DNA of 64,000 nt, from assembly GCA_900155495.1 (NCBI GenBank), contig FTLJ01000098.1, forward strand, positions 62,001 through 126,000, in the 5' to 3' direction. The translations under genes were made by a program, and so were the position numbers. The stretch is from Porogramme epimiltina (lineage: Eukaryota; Basidiomycota; Agaricomycetes; Polyporales; Polyporaceae). Below are positions 1 to 12,264 of the stretch, piece by piece. Positions within the stretch are counted from its first letter, which is position 1; each line of letters starts with the position of its first letter. The notes beneath the pieces are model-generated. The model worked only from the letters and a program-made list of their open reading frames with translations. It was not told where the DNA came from and did not search any database.

Positions 1-325
1 GTCTGGTTTCAGCCACCGCGCCACCGGCCGGCGTGGCGGGGGAAACAAGAAAAAGAGAAAAGAAATGGGGCACCGCGTGCGGGCGAGGAGTGCGGGGAAC
101 GGGCTCAAATATTATATAGCAGTTTGAATCGCAGTGCTTCGCTTGTTCCTTAACATTCTTCCGGAACTGCTCCATCGCCGGCCCTCCTCCCGAGCTCGAC
201 CTCCAGGCCTCGCCTCTGAGCGACCCATCCCTCCTTGGCCTCCGACACGTACATCTCCCCCCTCACGCTCGTTCAGCTCCTGCCTTCGCCCCCTCCGTCC
301 CCGCCCACCTGCTCGTCCATGAGCC
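1..325 (+). promoter_or_regulatory. 5' flank and promoter of the MscS channel gene
   Basis: No gene is seen here. An AT-rich stretch at about 106-120 (reading atattatatag) is the only TATA-like sequence and lies about 210 bp before the first ATG. The rest is a pyrimidine-rich leader typical of fungal 5' UTRs. Seen in sequence; promoter role inferred. Confidence 0.4.
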
Positions 326-3004
326 ATGCCCCTTACGTACGCTGACGAAATCGACCTCACACCACTCAACGACAAGAAGGACCCTCGCCCGTTCGAAGAG
401 CGCGTCGTCCCCGAAATCGTGCACCCTCCAAAGCACGACGTGAACCGCGACCCGCTCGTCGACCCCAACCCAAACGATTCGGACGATACAGATGAGACTG
501 CTACAGACGAGGACGATGAGTTCGACTGGGACGCGGAGGACGATGCCAAGTCCGCGCACATCGCCGCCTCCATAAAGGCCCGCCGCGGCCACGCCATCTA
601 CCGCGCCTTCCTCAAGCTCCCCAAAATCCTCCGCGTCCTCCTCGTTGGCGTCATCGGTGCGGGCGTTCTCATCACTCCCCTTCTCGTCGTCCAGCTCCGT
701 TTCCACACCTCCGTCGTCAAGAAACATGCCTACGTGTGGTCCCTCTGGCTCACTATTACATGGGCGGCCGGCGTCGGCACCTACATCATCGTCGACGCCA
801 TTCCGCACCTCGTCCTGGTCATCCTTCGCCTCTCAAACTATAAAGTCGAGCGCCTACGAGTGACCGTAGAGGTGAGGGATGCCCGTCTCAGCGCCCTCGA
901 ATTTGCGCTCACCGCTTCTGCAGCTCATAGCCGCGATTCGCGGTTGGCTCAAGCTAGCCCTTGATATCGCCTGGGGATGGATAGCACTCTCGGTTATCCG
1001 CTCGACTCTCAAACCGCCGGGTTCGTATTGGGACATCATCAACAGGATCATGCAGGTACGTTTGCCGTCCGTTTCGCGCTCGAGACGGCCCGCTCAATCC
1101 TGGTCGGCATCGCGTTATCCCGTACGCTTCCCAGGCGCTGTTCTCCGCTGGTCTGCTCGTGCTTGCGGAGAAGATCTTCCTGCGCTACGTCGCGATCAAC
1201 TTCCACCGGAAAGCCCTCGCCGACCGTCTCGCGGAGAACAAGCTCGGCCTACGCGCCCTCGACCGGCTCTCTAACGCGCAACCTGCGCCCAAGAAGACCC
1301 CTTATTCTGGCAAGAAGGGCCACCGCTCGCGCGGGTCGAGCCTCGACATGCTCGGTATGGGCGGTGGTGGAGGGGAGAAGGGCAACGGCGCGGGACGCTC
1401 GTCCGGCTCGGTCTCGCCGACGGACGCGAAGCAGGAGAAGAAGCGCGCGAAGCGGCAGCGTAAGAACATCGTCGCGGCGGTCATCGTCGACCAGCTCGGC
1501 GGCGCGCTCGAGCAGGTCACGCAGGACCAGTTCGGGAGCCTCGCGAGTGCGGGGAAGCTCGCGCGCAAGTTGTTCAGCACGCTGAGCGACGTGCACCCCC
1601 CGCGCAAGTACCTCATCGTCGACGGTATGAGTCGTGCGCGCACGTCGTTGAGGGGTTGTCGGCTGACTGCGCCTTTCCTGTGCAGACTTCCACCCTTACT
1701 TCCCAACGACTGCGGACGCGGTATGTGTTTAATCTCTCAAACCCGGCGGTCGCTCTTAACTCCCGCCTTCTCGCGCAGCACGCCGCGTTCGCGCTTTTCG
1801 ACAAGGATGGCAACGGCGATATTTCCAAGAAGGAGATGCGTGAAGCTGTCAGGCGGATATACCGCGAGCGTAAGGCGCTTACCGCGAGTTTAAAGGTGCG
1901 CGCACAGCTCTAGCTCTCTTCCGATATCTCCGTCGTGGCGTCGTATTGACAAACCGTCAACGTGGTTTAGGATGTTGGTTCGGCAGTCGCGAAACTAGAT
2001 GCGGTTTTGCTCTCGGTCGTGATACTCATCCTCATCTTCGTCTGTCTGCTCATCTTTAATCGCAACAACACCCTCGCATCGCTCGTGCCACTGGCTACCA
2101 TCATCGTTGGTTTCTCGTTCATCTTCGGACACTCAGCGCAAACGCTGTTCGAGTCGGTTCGTACACCCGTTTAGGACCTGGTTTCTCCAATCGGTGCTAA
2201 CACCACACGACAGCTCATCTTCATCTTCTCCACGCATGTGTATGACGTTGGAGACCTTGTGATGATTGATGACCAGGTGAGCCCCAAAGGTAGCATTGTG
2301 GATGAGTCCACAACTCAACGATTTCTCTAGCCGCTGTTCGTTCGGGAGTTTGGCCTGTTCTCCACGACTTTCCGTCGTGTCGATGGCATGGAAATTATTG
2401 CTCCGAATGCATTGTTGTCGAGTTCCAAGCTCGTGCACAATCTCCGTCGCAGTAACTCCATGTACGTCTTGTTCACCGTCATCTCAGTCGAGCCTCCAGT
2501 TAACCGCATCTGCACAGGTGGGAGTCGACAACTCTCATGGTGTCGTATCACACCCCACTCGAGTTGATCGAGCAGCTCCGGATAAGACTCCAAGCCTACG
2601 TAGCCGCCAACTCACGCGAGTGGTCCAACTGCGCGGTCAACATCGACAAGATGGAGTACCAGAACGCAATCCATCTCACTGTCGCGATGGAGCACCGCCC
2701 GAACTGGCAGGACTGGGGAGGGCGCTGGGGTCGCCGCACCGCATTCATGCGCAACCTCAAGACCGTGCTCGAGGACCTCGACATCCGCTACACGAAGCCC
2801 ATCCAGCCGCTCCTCGTGCCCCGTCCGCCGCCCGGCGGCCCTGGCGCGAGCTTCCTCGACGTTCCGCCCTCACCGCGCTCTGGCCCCCACCGCCGTGGCA
2901 CGAACGAGTCGCGCGAGACGCTCGGCAATGCGGGCTACTTCGAGGCAGGCGAGCTTGGACGCGCGCCCTCGCGGGGGCTTCGCTCAGGCGGGGACCGTTT
3001 CTGA
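326..3004 (+). CDS. MscS-family mechanosensitive ion channel with EF-hand
   Basis: Nine exons: 326-871, 924-1055, 1135-1624, 1686-1720, 1779-1895, 1971-2156, 2214-2276, 2331-2461, 2518-3004. They close to 728 residues. The acidic N-terminus is followed by four or more hydrophobic segments, a calcium-binding EF-hand loop (DKDGNGDISKKE, exon 5), a pore-lining helix with GFSFIFGHSAQ, and the MscS beta domain (VYDVGDLVMIDDQ). This order matches fungal Msy1/Msy2-type channels, which sit in internal membranes or the plasma membrane and respond to hypo-osmotic stress and calcium. The C-terminal tail is a low-complexity Pro/Gly/Arg region. Exon 4 is only 35 nt. The last exon and its 3' flank are the source of four degenerate copies downstream. 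The family assignment is secure; the localisation is inferred. Confidence 0.93.
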
Positions 3005-3851
3005 GCGGTCCTTGGACGTATACCGTTGCCTTTACACGGGCGGCGATGAGGACCGGACACGTTTGGACTATAATCGGGAGGGTGCATAGCCGTACGCTGT
3101 ATGCTCTTCTCGTGGCGTCGTTGTCTCTTTGGTTCTATTTCAGGCTCGGACGCGCGCACCCGTTCAACACCATCTCCCCCACCCCCCTAGGCATCCCAGG
3201 GAGGCTCCACCAACATTTACCTCCTTTACATCTAACAACCGACTCACCCCGTAGAATAACTATACTACCATCAGTTGACATATATTAGATGTTGCTGCAA
3301 TGACGCTTCCGTTACCGTTATTGTTATACAACACATACTTCATCCATATGCTCCAGGGCCCGTGACAACGGTCATGCGTCACTAAATTCTGAATTTGACC
3401 ATGGATTGAACGATGTACTTGTGAACATGTGTCCTAGGCAGCTCCTAAGTGTGCCTCGATGCATATGTATAGACGGATTTACTACATCTTCTCCGGGATT
3501 TCTGGACACAAAGAACCTGACTGTCAAGCTCCGGAAGGCGACGTCAGCGTTCAAGCTTTTGTTGCCGCCGCCGCCGCCTAGCCCTCTTTTGATGAATACT
3601 GTCTTATGTTGTGATCATAAGTTATACGAGTCGAACACTGCCGGCCGCTCTACAGCGGACCGTAGAGAGATTGCGGCTGGCCTTCTGCCGGTATGATGTG
3701 TGTCAGCCGACTCAGCCTTCAGGTAAGATGGGACACATTTGAAGATCTATCCCGGGGTTCTCTTGAACTTTGCCACCATACCGTCCCGGTAGGCCGCACT
3801 CACGAATAACAAACCACATCGTCCATTGAATAGATCAGTTCAATATCCTTC

Positions 3852-5327
3852 ATGCATGGACCCACGCTAATACTGGTTTTTCTTGCTGCACTGCTTACAA
3901 GGAGTTCAAAATCCCATTGGTCAAGCCTCCCTTTCGGATGTTATACCATCGGCCACCCCGTATCTTTCACAAGTTCTATAAAGTACTGATATGTTCTAGA
4001 CGAGCTGTATCTGAGAAGGCACTGGGCCTCTGTTTGTAATCCAGTGCGGGGCACTTGCTTAAGTTACGCCAACCACCCGGGGCCCATCCCCTCTCGAAGT
4101 TCTCACCATCGAGCACCCAATCCTTGAATTTCAGATTTACATATAACCCAGGCCCACGACGAGGGCTTCCTTGTATCGGATGCCGCCACCAGTTCCCCAA
4201 TGGCTGCAACAACACAGCCGTCATCGAGCGACCTTTCTCCACTGGCAGGGTCCGCCGGGACATTCAGTTTTACGACCGTTATTTTGACATTTCCACGGCC
4301 CGGACCCCACAGTTCAGCTTCATCAGACTCGGTGCCTCCCAACCCAACCCTTCCCACCCGGCCGCAGGGAATATCATCCACGCTTTCTACAAGTTTTTCC
4401 CATACTGCCACTACGGGTTCCAGCCTACACACAGGACCCTTGAACAGTGGGACCGTCGGCTCATCCACAATTAGCTCCGGTTCTACAGCCTCTGCTGCCG
4501 CTACTCTCACCCCCCCACACACGCTATCGATCACAATTCCCCGCTCTGCACAGCCGCCGGACACAAGCCCACTCACCTTTTCAGAATCTGACCTGCTCAG
4601 CTCGCCCACTACAAACCTACGCACCACTTCTCTGCCACATGTGGCTCAGAGCTCCAACCCTTTGGCATCCCCGGAGGAAAAGGGCCTTTCCACAGGCTCA
4701 ATGGTTGGAATAGCAGGAGGAGGGGGCATCTTCTGCTTTGTTCTCGGCATTGCCTTCATGTTCTGCAGAAAGATGTTCTGCAAACCTCCTCAAACACATG
4801 GGTCAATCGGTGCTCAATCTCCGGTTGTGCAGCCACTGTCCGATTCCGGTGCGTCCTACTACTTTAGAACACTGTGAAGAAAATCAACGAATGACCTACT
4901 GCTTCTAAATCGACCAGACAGAACACGTTTAAGAGAAATCCAGAGGGAAGTCCCGGCCAGGGAAGGCAATTCAACACAAATCCCAGGACCGGCCCTCAGT
5001 GAGCATGGACCGTCACCATGTCCATCTCTCGTCACTTCAGACAGTTTCTCCACTGAACAGCGCACGAGTGAGTTCTAACGGGGATAATAACCTACCGCTT
5101 TGAGTATTGAAACACTATATCTAGTGAGCCGAGAGCAAGATGGCGGAAGCGTGCACACCAGCCTCTACATCAGGGACACGCGCTTCGACCTTAGCCCGAG
5201 GAGCACGTCCGTCGCCGCCGTTCCTGCACTTCCACCCGCATATGGTGACCTTCCCCCCCGTAATCGACGTGCCGAATACGCTCCTGCATACGATACACTC
5301 TTCCCGATGGACTCGGAGCAATGTTAG
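3852..5327 (+). CDS. Ser/Thr-rich single-pass membrane protein, copy A
   Basis: The 3' exons are firm: 4135-4848, 4918-5067 and 5125-5327, with phase-1 introns starting GTGCGT and GTGAGT. The ATG at 3852 opens a hydrophobic leader (LILVFLAALL) that looks like a signal peptide. Joining it through a 3904-4134 intron keeps frame but uses a weak donor, so the 5' end is tentative. The extracellular part is Ser/Thr/Pro-rich. One membrane segment follows the motif GLSTGSMVGIAGGGG, then a short basic stretch and the conserved tail EQDGGSVHTSLYIRD...PPAYGDLPP...YDTLF. PPAY is a WW-domain ligand type and YDTL a YxxPhi sorting type. No known function; a mucin-like surface sensor is the simplest guess. 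Confidence 0.7.
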
Positions 5328-5737
5328 CGCGGATATCTTTCTGCTCGGTTCAAACACAGTATGTCGCTCATTTCCATTCGTAAGCTAAGTTTTCAAACTC
5401 ATAATTTTGGGCCGAAAGGTGATGAAGATCTTTGTTTGTAAATCCGCAAGTGCACGAATTGAGTGAACGACAATACCACTGTCGATGTCCCTGGAAAGGC
5501 GAACGTATCTCATCTTGTTCAGATCCAGTTCTCGTCAAATTCTACGTACATTTGAACGAGCAGTAGTACGGTGTGGAACTCGCTGCGTTGTACGAGCCAG
5601 ACCTGAAGTAACGACCCCGGAATCCTCTTTTGTGGCCAGTGCGATCTTGAAGCTTGATCCTGGATGCTTATTGGGATGGCGGAGTTCAAAGTTCGAACGA
5701 GGCGCTAAAAGACGTTGCCTTCAAGAAGAATTCAATG

Positions 5738-6032
5738 TGGGCGGGGCGGGCGGGGCCGCCCCGGTCGTGCTAGATTACAACACGGCAGCGCGGTCGTTTA
5801 CAAAGCAATTAAGCCCCAGCTAGCAGCACAGGGGAACTTGAAAGGGGAGGGGTTGAGGGGTGGTGTGCCAGGCGAGTGCATGAGTGCGTAGTAGCGCGTA
5901 GTATACAGCTTGAGCGTGTGAGATGTCTCGGGGATGACGACTGTAACGGCGCCTGCTAAGTAACTATCCAATGGTAACCGACGCGCTGGGCGCCTCGTTG
6001 ACCCATCCGGGGCCATGGCGGGGGCGGCCGCT
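5738..6032 (-). pseudogene. 3'-end fragment of the Zap1-like gene, copy 1
   Basis: This stretch matches the 3' flank and the end of the last exon of the zinc-finger gene (about 22505-22775). Shared marks are a GC inverted repeat, 'gctagattacaacacggcagcg', and 'gacgactg...ggcgcc'. It breaks off into MscS exon-9 sequence at about 6033. It is too short and diverged to code. Confidence 0.65.
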
Positions 6033-6555
6033 TCTGCACAGGTGGGAGTCCGGACGTCCATGACTCTCATGGCCTCATACTATCACACCCCACTCGAGTT
6101 GATGAACTAGCTCCGGATTAGGCTTCAAAGTTCAAACCTACGCGACCGCTAACTCTCGCGAGTGGTACAACTGCGCAGTCAACATCAACAAGATGGAATA
6201 CCAGAACACAGTCCACAGCTCATGCGTCGCGATGTCGGAACACCGCCCGAACTGGCAGGACTGGGGAGGGCGCTGGGGATCCCGCATCGCGTTCGTGCGT
6301 AACTTCAAGACCGTACTCGAGGACCTCGCTACACGAAGTCCATCCAGCCACTCCTCGTACTTCGCTCGCTGCCGCCCCCGTCGTCGCAACACGAATGAGT
6401 CGGATGAGACGCTCGGCAACGCGGGCTTCTTCGAAGCAACCGAGCTCGGTCGCGATCCCTCGCGGGGCTTCCCTCGGGCGGGGACCGTTTCCGAGCGATC
6501 CTGGGACGTAGACCGTTGCTTTTACACGGTAGCGGCGAGGACCGGGCACACTTAG
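6033..6555 (+). pseudogene. MscS last-exon fragment, degenerate copy 1
   Basis: Starts at the same point as MscS exon 9 (tctgcacaggtgggagtc) and follows it almost to its end. Recognisable pieces include EHRPNWQDWGGRWG and NESDETLGNAGFFEA. An in-frame TAG (atgaactag, about 6103-6111) and several indels break the frame. There is no upstream channel sequence, so it cannot make a channel. Confidence 0.8.
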
Positions 6556-7914
6556 GCGGCTGGGTTGACTGCGATATGGTCTGGTGCAGGAGGGTGCACA
6601 TAGTCGTACGTTCCGTTGTCTTCGTGGCTTTGTTGACCCCTTTGGCTCCTTCTCGTGCTCTGGCTCGCGGGCCCGTTAAGTATGTCGTGTAGCAACCCCC
6701 CTCTACGCTCTGCCCCTCCTGCCTTGCATTTCCCTAGGCGTATCAGGTGGGCTCCAGCAAAATTCAACGCCTGTCCTGCATTTAACAAACATCTCTCTAC
6801 GTAGATCCATCAACTGACACGCGTTAGATGCTGCCGCAACGATGCGCCTGTTGCTATTACGATTCAATGCACTACATGCAATGTGTATATTCTCACCTGC
6901 AGTGATGTTTGTGCGTGCACACTCTATTGTGGACGTAGGTTATGAAAGCTAGTGATCGACTCAAGACATCCATGCTACACGTTCGCACTTATTATGCTGA
7001 ACAGGCTACCCTTTGCATGCGTTTCGGTGGATTCGCTTGTGGACTTGGTACGATATCTAGTCGACTTACCTCTGGTTTTCAGATACGATACTTCTCTCCA
7101 ACCCTGAAGATTTAGGAAGTCTACACTGTACATTACCAGTGTACAAGGTCGATGCTCAAGTTTTCTTTCGCTGTATCTCCATTGCTGATGTTCATCAACT
7201 TCTTACATTAAGAACAGCCGTAACTCGCCACTATGCGCTAGCGGATGCTTCATGGGACGCGCGGCGTCTTCGAACTGTCATAAATTGAACCACATTGGTG
7301 CTGTTATAGCATTTCCTGCGCGCGATCTTGCACCCTGTCACTTCACGCACTATGTTTCACAGCAACACAATTCCGCCGGTCCAGTCGTTGTTCCGTTAGC
7401 AAAGCCTATCGGCCTCCCGCAACCAGCCTTTCTTCCTTCAAAGGCCAAGCCCTATGGCAGGTGCTGAAGGTAGTGTGTCCATCCAATCGTATCGTCGTGT
7501 ACCCATGCACCTGTCAGATCTCTCTGCAACAACTTGTGTCCCAAAGGACTTGAGGAAGGGGAGGGGGAGGTTGGGGGCGGTACTCGGATAACCGTACAGT
7601 ACTGGTGAGATTTCTAATCCATCAAAGGGTCCAATTTCATGAGTAGAGCTTACTGTAAAGCGGGTGCAGCACAATTGACAGGAAGGCCACCGGCCATCGA
7701 AGGCAGGCACGAGTCAAAAACCCGCCGTCCTGGAAGTTTTTGTGATCTACACAACCCCCGTAGCTCCCAATTTCTCCTTGAGATTCCCTATGACGCGAAC
7801 ATTATTTAGTCGGGTTGGATCCGAAGTGGTGCTGGTAGTTTCGGGGTCGTGGACAGTTCGATTCTTGACGCCAAACTTTGAGCCCATTCTTATCACTGGC
7901 ATCTACAGATATTC

Positions 7915-9290
7915 GTGCCTCCAAGCACTCTGGAAGTACTCCTGGTCAGATGTACATATACCGTATGCATAAGACTCATTTTTTCTGATGCCATTACCAG
8001 CCTCTCCATGTCTTCCTTAGTGCCCACCACTCACATTATGTCTACCAGGTTCAAATCCAAGCCTGACTTTATAGCATTATCACCGGTCCCGCCGCGCATC
8101 CCTTTGGCAACTAAGATTCCCACAGTGTCAGCCACATCCTTGCGCTCTTCAATACTCCATACTACCTCACCCCCTGTCACCCACACTCCCACAGCAACAA
8201 CTTCTGACCTCACGACCCAGTCCGTGTGGGGCGTAGATTCACCCACCCCTCACCCAAGCTCACTTAATGGCACAGGCCCAGCCACTGTTTCGCATTCAAA
8301 TAAGACGACCCCCACACACTCGGATACAACCTCCACACACTCGGACACAACCTCCACGCACTCGGATACAACCTCCACACACTCGGATACAACCTCCACA
8401 CACTCGGATACAACTTCCACATTCTTCTCAGAGTCGCCCTTCCCAACTTCGCTCGTTACCACTCGTGCTATCAAGTTCAACCCTGTCCCTGTCACGCTCC
8501 ATACCACAACTACTTCTTCCAACCTGTCCCAGTCGGACGCAAGTTCACTCACCTTTATCCTGTCTCCGAGTCAGCCGGACACGGCAGGTTCACTCCCCTC
8601 TAATCTCAGCTCGTTGAATACCGGCACACCGGGAGCTGTTTCGGTTTCAAACCCGGCCACGATCCAGAGAGAGGGCCTTTCCACAGGGTTATCGGCTGGA
8701 ATAGCCATCGGAGGAGTTGCTTGTTGTTTCATTCTCTTCGCCGCCATATTTTACTGTAAGAAGAAATCTCGCCGAAAACGCCGAGCAACCATCAAATCTC
8801 CGGAAATTGTTGAATATACCGGGGCTCCTTACAACTCCGGTGCGTCTGGCTTGGCAGTAGCTGGAAGAAAGTAACATGATCCCCTGATGCCTTGAAACCA
8901 ACCAGATGGATCAAGTGTCAGAGAAGACAACTTGAAGACAGAGTTCCTTGAGGAGAGCAACTCTTTACCTGTTCTTGAAGAGCGGCCGCCGTCATCGCGC
9001 CTGTCTTTCCCCATCTCGACCAACTCTTCAGCTGAACAGCACACACGTGAGTGTTGATGCGGTCACCAGCCTGGTGTTCTGCGTTTTGAAACATGCGATA
9101 CTTAGCCCGTCAGGAGCAGGATGGTGGAAGTGTGCATACCAGCATCTACATCCGCGACTCCCGCTTCGACGCAACGGAAAGCATGGCTGCCGATACCATT
9201 CCTGCACTCCCGCCTGCCTATAATGACCTTCCTCCCCGTCGTCAACAGCGCGAACGCGCGCCTGCATATGACGTGCTCTTCTCAGAGTAA
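7915..9290 (+). CDS. Ser/Thr-rich single-pass membrane protein, copy B
   Basis: Exons ?-8839, 8906-9046 and 9106-9290 join in phase 1 as in the other copies. The frame is open from about 7915, but the true first exon is not resolved. The ectodomain contains five copies of a 21-bp repeat (8311-8415) encoding TSTHSDT. The membrane segment AGIAIGGVACCFILFAAIF is followed by CKKKSRRKRR and then the conserved tail QDGGSVHTSIYIRDSRFD...PPAYNDLPP...YDVLF. This copy looks intact. Function unknown; heavy O-glycosylation of the ectodomain would be expected from its composition. Confidence 0.72.
8311..8415 (+). repeat. 21-bp coding minisatellite in copy B
   Basis: About five tandem copies of a 21-nt unit encoding the heptad TSTHSDT, differing only by silent or near-silent changes. 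The unit length is a multiple of three, so gain or loss of copies keeps the frame. The other array members lack it. Confidence 0.9.
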
Positions 9291-9724
9291 CGTTCACGGT
9301 CCCCTTCATTGCAGGCGGTCCCTGGGTTTATGTTAGCAGTAAGTTATCCATTTCCACTCGTATACACTGTGGTCTCAAGATTGTCGCGTTGCAAGTTCAT
9401 AAAGATCTTGGTGTGTGAAAACTTTATCTGAGCCGAGCGCATATCGGTATCGGCCATGATGATGTGGGGGTGGGGGGGAGGGAGGCAGGGATTGCTATTT
9501 GCGTTATTCTGACGTACGTTATAGGGGAGGAGGGGCACTAGCGAAGGAAAAGGAAATATACCCCACCCGCCTTCCTTACATCACCTTGTCCAACTTCTGA
9601 GATATCAAGTACCAGCTACATTATGCGCGGAACATCGTGAATGCCGAGCACAAGTTTGTTCCAGGGCTCGCAAAAGAGTGTTGCTCCGTTGGCAGGTACC
9701 GCCGGTCAGGGTACAAGTTCGGGT

Positions 9725-9987
9725 TGAGCGGGTACCTACTACGCCCGGGCCGCGCCAGATTACAACACGGCAGCGCTATCGTTAATTAAAAGACAATAAG
9801 TAGCCCCAGCTGCAGTTAGCAACACAAGGAATTGAAATTGAGGGGTGATGGGCAAGGCCAGTGTATGAGGGCATAGAATACAGCTTGAGTGTGCGAAACG
9901 TCGACGTCCGCGACGGCGACTACTTATTACCTGCTGACTATCCTACGGCGCGGGCGCCCCGCCAGCAGCGCATGCCAACGGCAGCCG
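9725..9987 (-). pseudogene. 3'-end fragment of the Zap1-like gene, copy 2
   Basis: Shares 'agattacaacacggcagcg' and 'ccgcgacggcgac' with the real gene's 3' end and with the other fragments. It has lost the GC hairpin symmetry and has no coding capacity. Confidence 0.6.
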
Positions 9988-10290
9988 CATTTGAACGTGA
10001 GGAGTCCGCGCCTCTCATAGTCTCACTGTATCACCCTGCCAATCGACCAGCTCTAGATTAAGCTTCAAAATTCAAGCCTACGTGGCCGCCAACTCTCACG
10101 AGCAGTGGCTCAACTGCACGGTCAACGTCGAGAAGATGGAGTAGTATCACAACGCGATCCACCTCACCGTCGCGGTGGAGCACCACCCGAACTCGATCGA
10201 GTCGTGCGAGACGCTCGGGAGCGCAGGCTTCTTCGAGGCGGGCGAGCTCGGGCGGAAACCGTTTCTGAGATTAGATGCTGCCGCAACAAT
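9988..10290 (+). pseudogene. MscS last-exon fragment, degenerate copy 2
   Basis: The most eroded MscS copy. It keeps the region around 'aactctcacgagcagtggctcaactgcacggtcaacgtc', split by deletions, and jumps to the segment matching GNAGYFEAGELG. About 250 nt of the exon are missing. Confidence 0.7.
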
Positions 10291-10962
10291 GCACCCGTTA
10301 CTATTACAATCTAGGTGCCCTCGACTGACATGACAGCTGACGCGGTACGTTTCGAAGAGTGATTATTTCTCCCCGCCACAAGGTGCTATGTTCGCCGGGT
10401 CGTCTTTCCTGCTCGGCCATCGTCACGGCGGATGTTCATCGGGCCCATTCCCAACGTAAGCATTCCCCTGCCCGTGCACCTTCTCGTCCCATATTTTCTC
10501 GACATCTTCTACAACTCTCCGAAAATTTCCGTATCTTCTCAGCGTATGGCGCCGTAGTCTGACCTCGAATAAGGCCCCTACTAAGCTCTCACCGTCAGAA
10601 GCGTAGACCACATACCACATATCCATCTTTCTCATCGCCAACGCACCATTTTATCTTTGCATCCTGGAAGTATATATAATCTGCGGGGGCCCCGCCCCCC
10701 TTCTTGCGAGTGCATTGCTTTTAGACTCTAAGATGGTGGCTGAACCGAATCCCAGGTTATTCATTCCAGTAAAATTGTCACCCCAGTCTACAACACTCTC
10801 AACCATTTCATCGACACCAAAGTACGTACAGAATAGCATTCTCTCACTAAATCTTCCCATGCACCTCCAACCCTCTGATCTTGGACAGAACTTCGGCGAC
10901 AAAGTTGGAAGCATCCTTTGGCTTTGCTAATATATTGTCATGATTGCTACTACATGAAACAG

Positions 10963-11851
10963 ATTTGACAGCGACAGGACTCGCTTCTTCAACCAAGACC
11001 ATCGTGGGAACGAGCACCACAGTCATAACATCTGGTCCATCCCTGTCCAATTCCATCGGCTCCTCTATGACAATCCGGCCCACAGGCCCCATGTGACTGC
11101 CGCTCCCGGCGAGTCGCCCCAGACTAGCACACTGTCTTCTCTCATGACAAGAATAGACACTTCAGTGACTAGCACTGTGTCAAGCATTCCAGCTTCAATA
11201 AAAAACCTACAAACATCTACATCTCAACCAAAGGAGCTTCCCATAAGTATTGCGGCTGGGATTACGGTCGGTTCCACTGTTTGCTGCATCATCCTCTGCA
11301 GCCTGCTATTCCTCTGTCGGCGCAGGATCGCTACAATTTATCGGGGAACCAAACCAGTTAGTGAGCTTCCTACTAGTGTTTTGGAGACTGCGAGGGTTCA
11401 AGATCAGACAGCTGAAATGGATAATTCCGGTACGCCCCATTGGTGACTGTTCTACACTATTTAAATGAATCTTCTTCTCAAGGGGCGCTGCGTGTCCAGT
11501 GCGGTCAGGAAATTGGTTCTCCATCATTTCAAAGGGAACATGAGCCATCGCCCCGTCCGCCAGAGTCTGTCTCGGACACCAGTGGCTCTTCATCAGAGGG
11601 ACAGCAAATCTGTGAGTCGCCATCTCCTTACTTATATTATGATTAATAGATATGTATTGTGTCTAGTAGGCCAGGAACAGGACGGCGGTAGTATCCACAC
11701 CAGCCTCTATGTCACAGACACCCGCTTTGACTCAAAAGGCAACGAGACAATGGTGCCTACACTTCCCCCTTCTTATAGTGACCTGCCCCCGCGTCGTCGG
11801 CGGTCTGAAAACGCACCTCCATATGACACACTCTTTCCGGATGTATATTGA
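10963..11851 (+). CDS. Ser/Thr-rich membrane protein, copy C (possibly frameshifted)
   Basis: Exons 10963-11429, 11483-11611 and 11667-11851 use the same intron positions and phases as the other copies. Exon 2 starts Ser/Thr-rich in one frame but reaches a TGA at about 11091. The downstream part with the membrane segment (ISIAAGITVGSTVCCIILCSLLF) reads in another frame, so a one-base indel near 11060-11093 or an unseen intron must be assumed. The tail keeps QDGGSIHTSLYVTDTRFD, PPSYSDLPP and YDTLF. This is the most divergent copy in the array. Without the frame problem it would be a normal family member. First exon unresolved. Confidence 0.5.
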
Positions 11852-12264
11852 GGTGAATACAGTCTATTTGGGGTGTCATCTGATATCATCACACCACGAG
11901 AATATTCAAACAATTCCTTCCACCACAAGGCTTGAGGGTGAGTGAAGGTATGCATGAGGAAAGGCGAACGGAAGGATGCTGGGAGATGGTTAGCTGGGGT
12001 ATCCGCCAAAGTTCTATCTGCTATGCACGAACCCTGCTGAATTTGGGACACCCAGATGGGGCACGAAACTTGTTGAGGCCAATGTCTTGTATTATGTTTG
12101 GGGACACAAAATGAAGAACACTTCCTCTCCACAGTTCCTGGGTTCCATCGGCATTGTGCACAACACATCGCAAGTAATGAATACTTTCTTTAAGGCCGGC
12201 TGGATGGAGTCGCTCCGTCTGCCTATGAGTCTTCACATCAGTCATGATACAAGCAGGTAGGGCG

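Larger units (their letters stand above)
2518..6032 (+). repeat. Array unit 1 (anchor unit)
   Basis: The first of six related units. It holds the genuine last MscS exon, about 850 bp of 3' flank (3005-3851) with no other gene visible, membrane-protein copy A, and a fragment of the zinc-finger gene 3' end at about 5738-6032. The region 5328-5738 is a 3' flank that recurs after copies B, D, E and F; it contains a motif close to 'gttcataaagatcttgg'. Boundaries were placed where similarity to MscS exon 9 resumes. Confidence 0.7.
6033..9987 (+). repeat. Array unit 2
   Basis: Contains MscS fragment 1, a gene-free stretch (6556-7914) that is colinear with 16690-18080 of unit 5, membrane-protein copy B, a shared 3' flank, and a zinc-finger 3' fragment (about 9725-9987). 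The block 7200-7740 is nearly identical to 17290-17830. An antisense open frame exists in that block but is not conserved in unit 6. Confidence 0.7.

Noticed and set aside
8311..8415. Repeat cluster as a possible CRISPR array
   Set aside because: The repeats are contiguous, 21 bp, in frame and without spacers; it is a coding minisatellite.
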